A stretch of 64,000 nt of DNA. Source: Candidatus Nanohalococcus occultus. Lineage in GTDB: Archaea > Nanohalarchaeota > Nanosalinia > Nanosalinales > Nanosalinaceae. The DNA is taken from NCBI RefSeq assembly GCF_029207735.1, contig NZ_CP104395.1, positions 850,692 through 914,691 on the forward strand. Direction: 5' to 3'. Positions 25,122 to 34,285 of this stretch are shown in pieces; position 1 is the stretch's first letter, and each line of letters begins with the position of its first letter. The notes under the pieces are model-generated. The model saw only the letters and a list, made by a program, of their open reading frames with translations, was not told where the DNA came from and ran no database searches. The position numbers and the translations under genes were made by a program.

Positions 25122-26656
25122 TGTTCCACCCATTTCCTGTTTCCCGGTTCACATACGTATATCTTCTCCTCTCCCTGTTCATGGACCCTGACCCTTCTAG
25201 GGCCGGGTAGTGCTTCATCACATACAGCCCAAACCGATCTCTGCCGGTTATCGGAGGCAAGATCGCCACAGATCAGATCGCCGTACGGCTGGAAGACCTG
25301 ATCGCTATCCTTTTTACTGCCCTTCAAGAAGTCAATCTCGGTACTATCGACAGTTTCATCGCTGAAACCTTCAGCCACAAGTTTGTCTCTGTAGAGATCG
25401 CCTGAGCCTTTCTCGAAGTTATGACTTACCGAAAACGCCGTTGACGATACCTCGACCGAGTTTACAGGCGGAAACGTACCATCGTGCTGTATAACCGTGC
25501 CGTTCCAGTAGTAAGCTCCGCCAGGGTCGTCAAACGAGTTGGGATCGTTGTCCATGAAATGAAGCGCGCACTGCGAGTTGGTAGGTTCATGCCATTCGTA
25601 AAAAGCCGTAGTCCATCCACTGGCAGAGAATGAAAGCGCCATCTGCCGAGTCTTCGTAGGGAACTGTCGATAGTTAACTCTTAAGGCCATGTACGGCGAA
25701 GAGGTCGGACCGTCAGGCTGTACGCCCGTAACAGAGCCGCAATTCGGTTCTTCAACCTCTGTTATAACTATGCGGGCGAATTTCGGTGCGTTACCTGTGC
25801 CATACTCCTCTCCGGCCTCACCGTCGTTTGTTGGAGAGCCTTTGTTTATCTGGATGTATCCTTTATCACCCTTACAGAGTTTTACCGAGTCCTTACCGTC
25901 TAAACCCTTGACGGTTTCACTGCCGCTCACTTCCTGTTCGCCACCACAGTAAGGACTGTTTTCAAGATCGTTAACGCTCCAGTCGCTGGCACGGCCGTCA
26001 ATATCTTGCTCGACATCGAAGTAAAGAGTATAGGACTGTGATGAGAGAACAGTTCCCTCACATAGTTCTGCCCAGCGATCGTAGGATTTATCGGAGAATC
26101 CTTTCAGCTTGGACTCAAGGTACGTCGAATCGTCGTTCGAAGTCAAAGTAATCGTCTCTTTTACCTCGAACCGCTCACGGGAGAAGATTCCTTCCATATC
26201 CTGTCCTGTTCTCTGAGCCACCCCTGTCTGACCCAGCCCCGTGGATCTCGCGCCGTAACAGTCCGGGTACTGACCCAGGTAAGTATCGGCAAGAGCAGGG
26301 TAACCGGATTGAGGCCAGTAACCTTTCTTTTTTACATCAAAATTTCTTTGAGACGGATTGTTCTGGTAGCAGACCATCGGATGCATACCCTGTTTACACA
26401 GCAGTTCTCCGTTTTCATCGGTGTCGTATCTGCATCCGTCGTTTGAACCTCTCTGGTAGACAAGCATTGCGAGATCGGAGACATCCTGCTTATTTGCGAC
26501 ATCGACTGTGTAATCGGACTGCTGTCCTATGGCTTCAGTTCCCTGATCTATAATATCTGCGATAGGGCCGTCGGTGTAAGCAGTCATTACTGTCCCGGCC
26601 GCTCCAAATGCGGCAACGATCGCCAGAATTGTACCTATCGCTATCGAGCCTTTCAC
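25118..26656 (-). CDS. Large prepilin-like surface protein (512 aa)
   Basis: MKG-SIAIGTILAIVAAFGAAGTVM is a class III-like signal with very short leader. About 480 external residues follow, with at least 12 Cys, aromatic-rich loops and Asn/Gly repeats; no domain recognised. Length is far above ordinary pilins, so a tip adhesin is a reasonable inference. Confidence 0.65.
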   Translation of the reverse strand: MKGSIAIGTILAIVAAFGAAGTVMTAYTDGPIADIIDQGTEAIGQQSDYTVDVANKQDVSDLAMLVYQRGSNDGCRYDTDENGELLCKQGMHPMVCYQNNPSQRNFDVKKKGYWPQSGYPALADTYLGQYPDCYGARSTGLGQTGVAQRTGQDMEGIFSRERFEVKETITLTSNDDSTYLESKLKGFSDKSYDRWAELCEGTVLSSQSYTLYFDVEQDIDGRASDWSVNDLENSPYCGGEQEVSGSETVKGLDGKDSVKLCKGDKGYIQINKGSPTNDGEAGEEYGTGNAPKFARIVITEVEEPNCGSVTGVQPDGPTSSPYMALRVNYRQFPTKTRQMALSFSASGWTTAFYEWHEPTNSQCALHFMDNDPNSFDDPGGAYYWNGTVIQHDGTFPPVNSVEVSSTAFSVSHNFEKGSGDLYRDKLVAEGFSDETVDSTEIDFLKGSKKDSDQVFQPYGDLICGDLASDNRQRSVWAVCDEALPGPRRVRVHEQGEEKIYVCEPGNRKWVEQ

Positions 26657-26692
26657 AGTTTCTATTGTCTTCTCTGTATTATTAATTCAACC

Positions 26693-26881
26693 TTATCCGC
26701 AGATGTTCCTGCCAGTCATATCTGCGACCATTGAGGCTGTTGCTCGCCAAGGACCCACACACATAGTATTTCCTCCCTGGGCCTGAAGAAGCGGCACTAT
26801 CACAGTTATCAGAATCAGGGCTGCGAATATAGAAATCACCAGTTTCACAACGACTGTTATGGGAATACTGCCTTTCTCCAT
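26693..26881 (-). CDS. Prepilin-like protein (62 aa)
   Basis: MEKG-SIPITVVVKLVISIFAALILITVIVPLLQ: Lys-Gly site with hydrophobic helix, then a short tail with two Cys (MCVGPW, NICG). Candidate major pilin. Confidence 0.65.
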   Translation of the reverse strand: MEKGSIPITVVVKLVISIFAALILITVIVPLLQAQGGNTMCVGPWRATASMVADMTGRNICG

Positions 26882-26907
26882 ACCCTAGTTTATCACCCCC
26901 GGTATAA

Positions 26908-27063
26908 TTAACTGAGCGTGCCTGGACGTGCGTTCTGAATTATCTCTTCGAAACCTGTAGACAGTATACCTGCTACGACGAGAGTTACAATACCTGCTAT
27001 GACTATAAGCACCAGTATCTCCGTAGGCAGGGTTACAGAGCCTATCCTGTTGCGACCGATGAT
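26908..27063 (-). CDS. Prepilin-like microprotein with apparent ATC start (51 aa)
   Basis: The hydrophobic frame reads I-I-GRNRIG-SVTLPTEILVLIVIAGIVTLVVAGIL... and ends at TAA 26908. It has the helix and Gly site of its neighbours. Upstream in frame the only codons before a stop are CTG GCT GTT TGG AGG TGT TGT ATC ATC, with no ATG, GTG or TTG. GGAGGTG lies 4 nt before the first ATC. Another frame through the same bases gives a hydrophilic, unpilin-like peptide. Either an ATC (or CTG) start or a sequence error. Confidence 0.5.
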   Translation of the reverse strand: MIGRNRIGSVTLPTEILVLIVIAGIVTLVVAGILSTGFEEIIQNARPGTLS

Positions 27064-29201
27064 ACAACACCTCCAAACAGCCAGCTAATGGTTATCATGA
27101 CCAGCGAGTAAATTATGACGCCAGATATAAGCATTTTACCGATTGTAAGCGCCCTGTAAGTAGGTTCCTCGCCTTTAGTTATCTTTGTGCTGAACGTGCC
27201 AAGAATGTAAAGCAGCTGGATCAGATAAACCCCGACAACAAGCTGTAAGGCTTCTGGAGGTATAGCGCCACCGATGTCCTGGGCGAAACCGAAACCGGCA
27301 CTCGGCGCCTGGTTCGACTCAAGATCGGTAAAAGACTGAGATATCTTAAACATTGCTGTCATAATCGTCTGGGACATTCCAACCGCGATCGCCGATACTA
27401 TCGGCGCCAGAATATAGGAGAGCATCACAAGAGTGGTTGTAGTTTCTTCAAGCAAGTCATTAAGCGTCTCCTGAGTTCTGTGAATGTTCTGGAGGTAACG
27501 GGAGATAGTCATCATTGTTACCGCCGCCATCTGTGTTCCTTTCTGCGAAGACTGGGTTATAGCCTTCATAACTGTCTCGATAGTCTGACTTGGATACTCT
27601 CTGATCGCGCCGTGCGTTGAATCGAAAAGAGCGTCTTCAAAGGTCATTCCCATCCTTGTAACGTTTTCAGAGGCTTTCTGGAAAAGCCCTGATATCTCCA
27701 TGTCCTTTGAATCCTCTGCTGCTTTCTGAAGTGCCACCTCAACAGGTGTGCCGCCGGAAACCTTGTTACCTAACTGGAAGAGTACGTCAGGGAACTGGCG
27801 CTCTATCTTCTGAAGTTTCTCGATAGCCTCCTTCCGATTACGGTTCCCGAGGTACATCGTGGCGCCTATACCGAGTCCAAGCCCGGAAGTGATCGAAAGA
27901 CTTCTAAGCAACATCATAAGCGAGTCAGGATTGCTGACAGAACCGTAAAGACCTGGAACAGACGATACCTCCTCTGCGGTAAACGGATACATATGAGGGA
28001 ACTGTAAATACCCAAGTAAACCGTAAACCGACAGCAAACCGAATATAACAACGCCTACAACCCATGAAGGTATCCGGATTTTCTGACCTGCTATTGTAAA
28101 ACCTGTTTTTCCGCGTTCAGGCAGATAATCATCGTCAACAGGCTGTGTAGATGTTGTAGGCGGCCGAGACGTCAGAAGTCTCTGCATGAACCACCACAGC
28201 CCGGTAGGCAGCATAATATTGAACAGCATCACCAAATGAACCGGTGTTATGACACCCCCCATGAAAATCGAGACAAGAGGAAGCATAATAAGACCTAAGA
28301 CCGGTAAAAGCGCACCCAATGCGTTAAGTATCATCACAGGTGTTTTCAGGCCCTGTGCATAGTGTTTCATCTTTTCCTGTGTGCCTTCGAGTATGTTATC
28401 AATTGAGTCCTGTAGCATGTCTTTCCGTCGCTCAGTGTTTGATTCACGCATAGCAGCCTCCAGCATCTGTAAGGACTGAAGATAATCGTCATTGTAGTCT
28501 TTCCAGACCTTAGTGTACTCTTCAAGCGATTTAGAAACCCTGGAATAGTTACCTACCTCCACATTCCAAAGAACCCTTTTCAGATCCGAGGCGATTTCTC
28601 CGTTGAGATTCAAAGCCGCGAAACGGACTGCGCCCTCGATGTTCGGAGAGCTACGCATATAGACAACCATGTAAAGTATAGACAGTATCATCTCTCCGGA
28701 AGACGTTATCATCTTCTCTTTAGCATCATAGACCGGTTTCAGGTAGGTATATGCCGTCGCGGAAATAGGGAATATTATAAGCAAAAACAGCATCTCCATC
28801 GGCAGCAGGTACTGAACAGTCGTCCCATCAGGCGTGCTGACAGTTGTGCCTGTCAGAAAGTTCAGGCCGATCAGAACCATCCACATCATGAAAGTTATGA
28901 AACCTACAAGCGTCGAAGCGCTAAGAACCATTCCTGGAGAGACTTCCCATCCAAGTAAACGAAGTGGAGGGCCGAGACGTTTCATAGACGATTCTCCTGC
29001 TCTTATATTAAACAAAGAGCCGGCTTTCTGGCAAAGACGTTCATAACGCGACAGACCTTGCTCTTGGACCTCCTCTTTCTTGTACTTCTTGTAATCCCTG
29101 GAATAACCTCTCTGAGTGTCGTTATCGTACGGCGGAAGCTCTATATCACGGTTAAGATTATTTACAATTCCTTTGAGCTTGTCTTTTTCATCTTCATTCA
29201 T
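27042..29201 (-). CDS. TadC/FlaJ-like pilus platform protein, two T2SSF domains
   Basis: 719 aa polytopic protein. An acidic cytoplasmic N-terminus (1-85) is followed by two type II secretion F domains, about 95-345 and 395-715, each with paired helices around a cytoplasmic loop (SSGEMILSILYMVVYMRSS..., FPDVLFQLGNKVSGG...). Membrane platform of type IV-like filaments that converts ATPase motion into pilin extrusion. Double-domain TadC is the common archaeal form. It lies 6 nt after the ATPase gene and overlaps the next pilin-like gene. Confidence 0.9.
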   Translation of the reverse strand: MNEDEKDKLKGIVNNLNRDIELPPYDNDTQRGYSRDYKKYKKEEVQEQGLSRYERLCQKAGSLFNIRAGESSMKRLGPPLRLLGWEVSPGMVLSASTLVGFITFMMWMVLIGLNFLTGTTVSTPDGTTVQYLLPMEMLFLLIIFPISATAYTYLKPVYDAKEKMITSSGEMILSILYMVVYMRSSPNIEGAVRFAALNLNGEIASDLKRVLWNVEVGNYSRVSKSLEEYTKVWKDYNDDYLQSLQMLEAAMRESNTERRKDMLQDSIDNILEGTQEKMKHYAQGLKTPVMILNALGALLPVLGLIMLPLVSIFMGGVITPVHLVMLFNIMLPTGLWWFMQRLLTSRPPTTSTQPVDDDYLPERGKTGFTIAGQKIRIPSWVVGVVIFGLLSVYGLLGYLQFPHMYPFTAEEVSSVPGLYGSVSNPDSLMMLLRSLSITSGLGLGIGATMYLGNRNRKEAIEKLQKIERQFPDVLFQLGNKVSGGTPVEVALQKAAEDSKDMEISGLFQKASENVTRMGMTFEDALFDSTHGAIREYPSQTIETVMKAITQSSQKGTQMAAVTMMTISRYLQNIHRTQETLNDLLEETTTTLVMLSYILAPIVSAIAVGMSQTIMTAMFKISQSFTDLESNQAPSAGFGFAQDIGGAIPPEALQLVVGVYLIQLLYILGTFSTKITKGEEPTYRALTIGKMLISGVIIYSLVMITISWLFGGVVSSVATG

Positions 29202-29207
29202 GGAACC

Positions 29208-31469
29208 CTACCCCGTATTCCTCTCAAGCCATTCATTCCAGCGCGCATAGATGCGCTCGGCGTTTTGCTCCCCATATTCTTGACTGACCTTATTAGCCAG
29301 TTTATGATACTTCTGATTGGCTTCAACTACGAAATCAGCCTCCATAATCTCCTGATTGTCGACCTCATGGGATCTCTCAACAAGTCTCTGTTTCATCTTC
29401 TTTCTGAGCTGTATGTTGTCCCATACAGCCTCCCAGTCGTTTTTCCACTCCCGGATATTTTCAGCGATCCTGTTAAGAACCATTGATTCGCCGTTAAGCA
29501 ATGTATCAGTTGGTACAAGCTCGTCTTTGTTCGAATCATACCGCATAAGATCAACGAAGCCGTTTTCCTCTTCAGGATCGTCTGTCCAGTCCTTTCTAAC
29601 TTCTGTTATGCCCGTTATACGTCTGTAGGTCTCCATACCATCCGGTGAACGGATCTTGTTGACGCTGACGATGACGTCAGTTGCTTTGAAAGAGGTTTTT
29701 GGAACCCCTAGGTCGTTTACAACCCGGTCGAATACAGAGTAGGCTGACTCTCCGTGGATAGTTCCTCCAACAAAGTTTGCTACGGCCCCCACACGCATGG
29801 CCTCGTAAAGAGTTTTAGCCTCATCGCTTCTAACCTCTCCAATTACAAGCGCGGAGTCTCCAAGCCGCAGAGAAGTACGGATAGCCTCATCCGCTCCGAG
29901 TTCGTTTTCCACCTGTGTAATTACCGAACGTGATTTCATCCTTTCGACGTTGTAACCCAAGTCCTTCATCTGATTGATCGGCAACTCGAGAGTGTCCTCT
30001 ACGGAGACTATCCTGTGTTTTTTCATTATCTCAAGCATGGAGGCGCCTAATAGAGATGTCTTTCCGGCTCCACGGGTTCCTGAGAAAAGCACAGAACGGT
30101 TTCCGTCCACGATGAAAGATATCAATGCGGCTCCTAGCGGGTTAACCATGTCCTGGTCCATGAAAAGCGGTAATGTCCAGGCCTTGGATCTGTGACGTCG
30201 GAAGGCAAAGGCCAGGCCCTCTGGCGAGAGGCTTTCCTGTATTATAGCTACTCTTGCCCGACCTCCCGGTACCTGTGCTTCCGTATCGAGTACAGGGTTG
30301 GCTTCATCCAGTGGACGGCCTGATTTGATTCTGAAACGTGTTGCCCAGGATTCTGCCTCGTCTTTGGTCGGTATAAGGTTGGTCTCACACTCTTCGTACT
30401 CTTCGTGAGTTATGAATATCTCCGAGTCTCCGATAGGCGAGTTTACAAAAACGTCTTGGATCTTCGGATCGCTTAGTAAAAGCTCTAGAACTCCCAGACC
30501 AGAAGTGTACCTGTTCAGTATTGCTGTCAGGTCCTCGAGTTCTTCCTGATTGAGAGAGATGTTCATCTGGTTGGATATATCCCGCAGCATGTCCCTTCCA
30601 ATGTTTTCGAAAACCTGGCGCATACGTTCCGGGCGGGCGAACTCTCCGCTTTCCGGCTGGTGAGAGGCCATAAACCGCCGGGCGGCATCCAGTATCCGGT
30701 ACTTTTCCTCGCTTAACTGGAACTCCGGAGCATTCACATGGTAGACCGGCTGGACCTTGTCCGGTACCTCGTAGATCGAGACCTCGATGTTGTTTCTAAC
30801 CGTATACCGGTCGATCTCCTTGCCTCTCTCCGGAGGCAGGCTCATGTACTTTGTAAGCATGAAGTTCGGACGTACAAGCGGGTGGAAAAACTCTCTGTAG
30901 ACCTCACGATCGCCGACGTGATGACCTGTCACGTAGTCGTTGTCTCTTGCCTGCTGTATTAGCTGCGTTTCCTCCAGCTCATCGAGTATTGGATCGATTA
31001 CATCCTGGAAAAAGTATTTGATACACCTATCCTTCCGTTCGTATGTTTCTCCACGCTGCTGGTTGAGATGCCGTCGTTTACGCAGCAGTTCGACGTAGGC
31101 ACCGACCGGATCCTTTCTTAACGTATCTACGATTATGCTCTGGACCTCAGGCAGCTGTTCGCTGTAAAAGGAATCGCAGCGAGATCCAGGGTTCTGGGAA
31201 AGGTATCCCTGTGCGGATATATCCTGTATTACATGCGCTATCTCTCTAAGCAGATCGATCTGTTCTTCGCCGTATTCGTAATCCCGTGATTCGGAGAGTA
31301 CTACCGAGTTCGCATCCGGGACTTCCTGTAGTATGTTTATTACACGGCTCATTACCTGTTCGTAGTCCTCGATGGATGCTCCGTAGATAGAGCCGAGGAC
31401 GTTGACACTGACTGTAGCCGTGTCTTCATCGTACTCGTAGTCGAAAACGTCGAGATTGTGAACAGTCAT
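29208..31469 (-). CDS. TadA/PilB-like secretion ATPase
   Basis: 753 aa from ATG 31469; the open frame runs further but that part is antisense to the coiled-coil gene. The N-terminal 250 residues are variable. The ATPase core holds Walker A GTRGAGKTS (about 465), an Asp box, Walker B ALVIGEVRSDEA (about 540) and the His box GGTIHGESAYSVFDR. Hexameric motor for pilus assembly or secretion in the FlaI/TadA/GspE family. First gene of the minus-strand pilus operon. Confidence 0.92.
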   Translation of the reverse strand: MTVHNLDVFDYEYDEDTATVSVNVLGSIYGASIEDYEQVMSRVINILQEVPDANSVVLSESRDYEYGEEQIDLLREIAHVIQDISAQGYLSQNPGSRCDSFYSEQLPEVQSIIVDTLRKDPVGAYVELLRKRRHLNQQRGETYERKDRCIKYFFQDVIDPILDELEETQLIQQARDNDYVTGHHVGDREVYREFFHPLVRPNFMLTKYMSLPPERGKEIDRYTVRNNIEVSIYEVPDKVQPVYHVNAPEFQLSEEKYRILDAARRFMASHQPESGEFARPERMRQVFENIGRDMLRDISNQMNISLNQEELEDLTAILNRYTSGLGVLELLLSDPKIQDVFVNSPIGDSEIFITHEEYEECETNLIPTKDEAESWATRFRIKSGRPLDEANPVLDTEAQVPGGRARVAIIQESLSPEGLAFAFRRHRSKAWTLPLFMDQDMVNPLGAALISFIVDGNRSVLFSGTRGAGKTSLLGASMLEIMKKHRIVSVEDTLELPINQMKDLGYNVERMKSRSVITQVENELGADEAIRTSLRLGDSALVIGEVRSDEAKTLYEAMRVGAVANFVGGTIHGESAYSVFDRVVNDLGVPKTSFKATDVIVSVNKIRSPDGMETYRRITGITEVRKDWTDDPEEENGFVDLMRYDSNKDELVPTDTLLNGESMVLNRIAENIREWKNDWEAVWDNIQLRKKMKQRLVERSHEVDNQEIMEADFVVEANQKYHKLANKVSQEYGEQNAERIYARWNEWLERNTG

Positions 31470-31498
31470 GCCCCTAGGATTATTATTCAGGCGGGCGT

Positions 31499-31508
31499 GA
31501 ATAAAAGA
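31499..31508 (-). promoter_or_regulatory. Possible TATA box of the pilus ATPase operon
   Basis: Minus strand CTTTTATTC, 30-39 nt before ATG 31469, in the short gap between two divergent genes. Confidence 0.35.
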
Positions 31509-31509
31509 T

Positions 31510-31959
31510 GTGGCCCGCCAGCAAGACACTTTAAACCAGGTTGTAAACCGAGTAAACGACTTCAACCGTCGTATCCGAGACCTGGAAGAGAAGATCCGTA
31601 ACATGAACGCAAGGGTAAACACCTTGGATGACAGTCTTTTAGACAAGACCCAGTCTCTAAGCAACAACATGCAGGACTTAGAGGATGAGATCGAGGAGGT
31701 TCGGGACCGTATCGCGAACATGGAAGTCGACATCAAAGAGATAAACAGGGAGAAAAGAAAGTTTGTCTCCGAACAGCAGCTGGATGAGATGGAGAACTTC
31801 ATGAAGCTGATGAATCCTTTGAACTCGAACTTCGTGACCCAGAACCAGTTAGAGGATGAACTGGACGGCCGGGAAACGGTTTCGAAAAAGGAAGTTGAGA
31901 AAATGATAGACAGAAAGATAAAAAGCAAGCAGAGCGAATCTAAAACTGGTTTGGAATGA
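31510..31959 (+). CDS. Coiled-coil protein (149 aa), FlaC/D/E-like position
   Basis: GTG start. Residues 5-95 form continuous heptads (LNQVVNRVNDFNRRIRDLEEKIRNM...); a break follows (LMNPLNSNFVTQNQLEDEL) and a basic C-terminus. No signal peptide: cytoplasmic. It is divergent from the pilus ATPase and coupled to the next gene by an ATGA overlap. Archaellum operons carry cytoplasmic coiled-coil FlaC/D/E beside FlaI/FlaJ, so a similar motor-associated role is inferred. Confidence 0.7.
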   Translation: MARQQDTLNQVVNRVNDFNRRIRDLEEKIRNMNARVNTLDDSLLDKTQSLSNNMQDLEDEIEEVRDRIANMEVDIKEINREKRKFVSEQQLDEMENFMKLMNPLNSNFVTQNQLEDELDGRETVSKKEVEKMIDRKIKSKQSESKTGLE

Positions 31960-32813
31960 AGTTTGAACTATTCGGCCGATTACGGGACAATGATGGCGGA
32001 GACAGTGCTTCGAGCGACAGCGAGTACGGCTCGAGTTTTGGAACCGCCAACGACCAGATGAGTATGGGCGATAGCCTAGACAGAACTGTAGAAAGCATGT
32101 TTTCACAGGGCTACAGCGAAGACGAGATAAAACAGGAACTGGCCGGACAGTACAACGAATCGGATATAGATCAGGCAATCACTAACGCGGTTGCCTCATC
32201 GGCGCAGGGTAATTCCCGTTCCAACGGACCGGAACCGATGACACCGTACCAGAGCGATCAAAGCGGTGGCGCGGTAAGCCCTATGGACGAAGGCTTCAAT
32301 AGGAACCAAGAGCAAAACGATAGTATGGATAACGGAAACTTCGACCAGCAGCCCGATCAAGACCCGGAGCCTATACCTCAGCAAGGCGGGCAGATGGATC
32401 AGCCTTCACGTAGCGGGAACGTCGATCCAAGGGTAGAAGAGCTGGTTGAGACAGTTATAGCCGAGAACATCGATGATATTTTCTCAGAGTTCGAAAACGT
32501 TTACGGCGAAATTGATAGTATCAAAGAACAGATGGAGGATATGGAACAGCGTCTTCACGACCTCGAGGTTCGTGACGATGAGGACCAACAGCAGTTCGTC
32601 CAGAAAGTCGAAGAGATGGAGAGCCATGTCGATAACTACCAGTCACGTATCGGCGGACTCGAGAAAGCATTCCAGCAGGTACTTCCATCACTTGTGGACA
32701 ACGTCCAGGATCTCACCGGTCTTGTACAAGAGATCAAAGACGAGAGAGGTATCGAGACAGAAAAAGACATCGATACCGAGAAGATCGAAAACATGAATAT
32801 GGAAGACTGGTAA
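31956..32813 (+). CDS. FlaC/D/E-like protein with Gln/Asn-rich linker (285 aa)
   Basis: A small N-terminal helical module (SMFSQGYSEDEIKQELAGQY, about 48-70) is joined by a low-complexity Gln/Asn/Pro/Gly linker (about 85-155) to a C-terminal coiled coil (158-255). The end RIGGLEKAFQQVLPSLVDN resembles the conserved FlaC/FlaD/E stretch. Cytoplasmic. ATG overlaps the previous stop. Likely works with the secretion ATPase. Confidence 0.7.
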   Translation: MKFELFGRLRDNDGGDSASSDSEYGSSFGTANDQMSMGDSLDRTVESMFSQGYSEDEIKQELAGQYNESDIDQAITNAVASSAQGNSRSNGPEPMTPYQSDQSGGAVSPMDEGFNRNQEQNDSMDNGNFDQQPDQDPEPIPQQGGQMDQPSRSGNVDPRVEELVETVIAENIDDIFSEFENVYGEIDSIKEQMEDMEQRLHDLEVRDDEDQQQFVQKVEEMESHVDNYQSRIGGLEKAFQQVLPSLVDNVQDLTGLVQEIKDERGIETEKDIDTEKIENMNMEDW

Positions 32814-32882
32814 AACAGCCAGTCAGATAATTTTTCCCTGAATATTAGCCTCTGCTTGTTTCAGTCAGATCAAAATAAACTT

Positions 32883-33398
32883 TTACTCGTCGTCTCCGCC
32901 GCCACCGCCTGCGGTCACTGCTACGAGAATAATTATGAATATCATTGTCAAGACCGGCATTACCGCATCCTCCCAGACGCTGCCTGATGTCTGTGGGATC
33001 AGACCAGTTATATCGTACTGGTAGAGGAATACAAGCACTAAGGCGATTAAGCTGAACCCGATGGCAATACCTCCGATCGGATTGTCCTCTCTATCAATCT
33101 CTGAGAAATCGATCCCGCCGATCGCAGCCAGGACGATTATCCCGATCAAGCCTACAGCCACGAAAGCCAAGGCCGCCATAAAATTGGTGAAAAGACCTTC
33201 TGGGACGAACATCACCATACCTGCCGAGGTAAGGAATCCTAGGGAAAGTGCGATGGCGCCATTAACCATTTCATCCTCAAAGTACTCGTACTTGCTGAGC
33301 GCACCGTAAGTCACAGACATGACAATCAGCCATGGGAAGATCACCTGGAACACTCCCATGTCCATCATAGTTCTGACTAGTTCATCAAATACTCCCAT
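32883..33398 (-). CDS. Polytopic membrane protein (171 aa)
   Basis: Five or so membrane helices with a C-terminal Gly/Asp tail (GGGGGDDE). N-terminus VFDELVRTMMDMGVFQVIFPWLIVMSV parallels that of the next gene upstream (GFNELIRLFMEQDVFTGVLPFVLTYV), so they are paralogs. I recognise no family. Part of a run of small membrane genes beside the pilus ATPase locus. Confidence 0.75.
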   Translation of the reverse strand: MGVFDELVRTMMDMGVFQVIFPWLIVMSVTYGALSKYEYFEDEMVNGAIALSLGFLTSAGMVMFVPEGLFTNFMAALAFVAVGLIGIIVLAAIGGIDFSEIDREDNPIGGIAIGFSLIALVLVFLYQYDITGLIPQTSGSVWEDAVMPVLTMIFIIILVAVTAGGGGGDDE

Positions 33399-33411
33399 TT
33401 ATTTTCTCACC

Positions 33412-34026
33412 TCAGTCATCGTCCCAGTCCTCAGTCCATGCCGATGGATCAAGCATCAGTCTTCTTAGAGGCGGGCCTCCGCCACCGTCATCGCCGCCCT
33501 CGCTTAACGTCCATAGGAGGACTCCTCCGATGACAACCGCCCAGATCAAACCGGATTCAACTAATCCGTTGATGATAGGAGCTATAGCTCCGACGTTAAG
33601 CTCTGTTAATATTGGTGGCCCGAAACCTCCTGCAGAGGTGAAAGCCGCACCTGCCATAGCAACAGCAGCGAGTATCAGTAGCGGGCCTGGGAAGTAGCTA
33701 TTGTCGTCTCCGAGATCCAGTCCCAGGAACGCAAGTATAGTCATTAAACCCAGCAGACCGACCATTCCAACCGCGAACTTCCCGAAATACTGGATGAAAA
33801 ACTGCTGGTAGAAAGGCCGGGCGATAAGGAAGCGCGCTACATAAAACGCGCCTACAATAGATACAAGGGCTGCGAACTGCTCTCCTCTTCCATCATCTGT
33901 GTCAAATATAGGTACTCTCTTGACACCAAGGAACAAGATGACATAAGTCAGTACAAACGGAAGTACCCCTGTAAACACATCCTGCTCCATGAAGAGTCTG
34001 ATCAGTTCGTTAAAGCCCGTTGCCAT
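33412..34026 (-). CDS. Polytopic membrane protein (204 aa), paralog of its neighbour
   Basis: About five helices, a loop RVPIFDTDDGRGEQ between the first two, and a C-terminal tail GGDDGGGGPPLRR... with acidic end. It shares the N-terminal half and general topology with the 171-aa protein 13 nt downstream. No known domain. Possible two-subunit membrane channel or pilus base component. Confidence 0.75.
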   Translation of the reverse strand: MATGFNELIRLFMEQDVFTGVLPFVLTYVILFLGVKRVPIFDTDDGRGEQFAALVSIVGAFYVARFLIARPFYQQFFIQYFGKFAVGMVGLLGLMTILAFLGLDLGDDNSYFPGPLLILAAVAMAGAAFTSAGGFGPPILTELNVGAIAPIINGLVESGLIWAVVIGGVLLWTLSEGGDDGGGGPPLRRLMLDPSAWTEDWDDD

Positions 34027-34031
34027 CTGAA

Positions 34032-34274
34032 TTACTCACTCATGTTCCGGTTCATCAACCAAAGCTCACGTGCGATAATCATCAACGCCAATGGTGTGAG
34101 CCACGGGCTGACAACCTGCTTTCCGAACTCTATCATGCTGACGTCTCCTGCCGCGAAGAAAAACGCCCAGATCGTAACAACTACAAATCCGAACGATAGA
34201 GCCACGATTGTAAACTCATCAACTATATTTTCAATGTTGTAAATGAAGTCAGAGAAAGATCTTTTTTCACTCAT
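34032..34274 (-). CDS. Small two-helix membrane protein (80 aa)
   Basis: SFSDFIYNIENIVDEF precedes helix 1 (TIVALSFGFVVVTIWAFFFA); helix 2 is WLTPLALMIIARELWL. N- and C-termini hydrophilic. It is 5 nt upstream of the 204-aa membrane gene, hence same operon. Function unknown. Confidence 0.7.
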   Translation of the reverse strand: MSEKRSFSDFIYNIENIVDEFTIVALSFGFVVVTIWAFFFAAGDVSMIEFGKQVVSPWLTPLALMIIARELWLMNRNMSE

Positions 34275-34285
34275 TTTACTTCCAC

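Noticed and set aside
26885-27076. 63-aa hydrophilic reading overlapping the pilin-like gene
   Set aside because: It has no membrane helix and is full of Arg/Tyr/Ser. The other frame fits the surrounding prepilin family.
31470-31928. N-terminal extension of the pilus ATPase frame by about 150 residues
   Set aside because: It is Ser/Phe-rich and exactly antisense to the coiled-coil gene on the plus strand. The ATPase has a good ATG at 31469.
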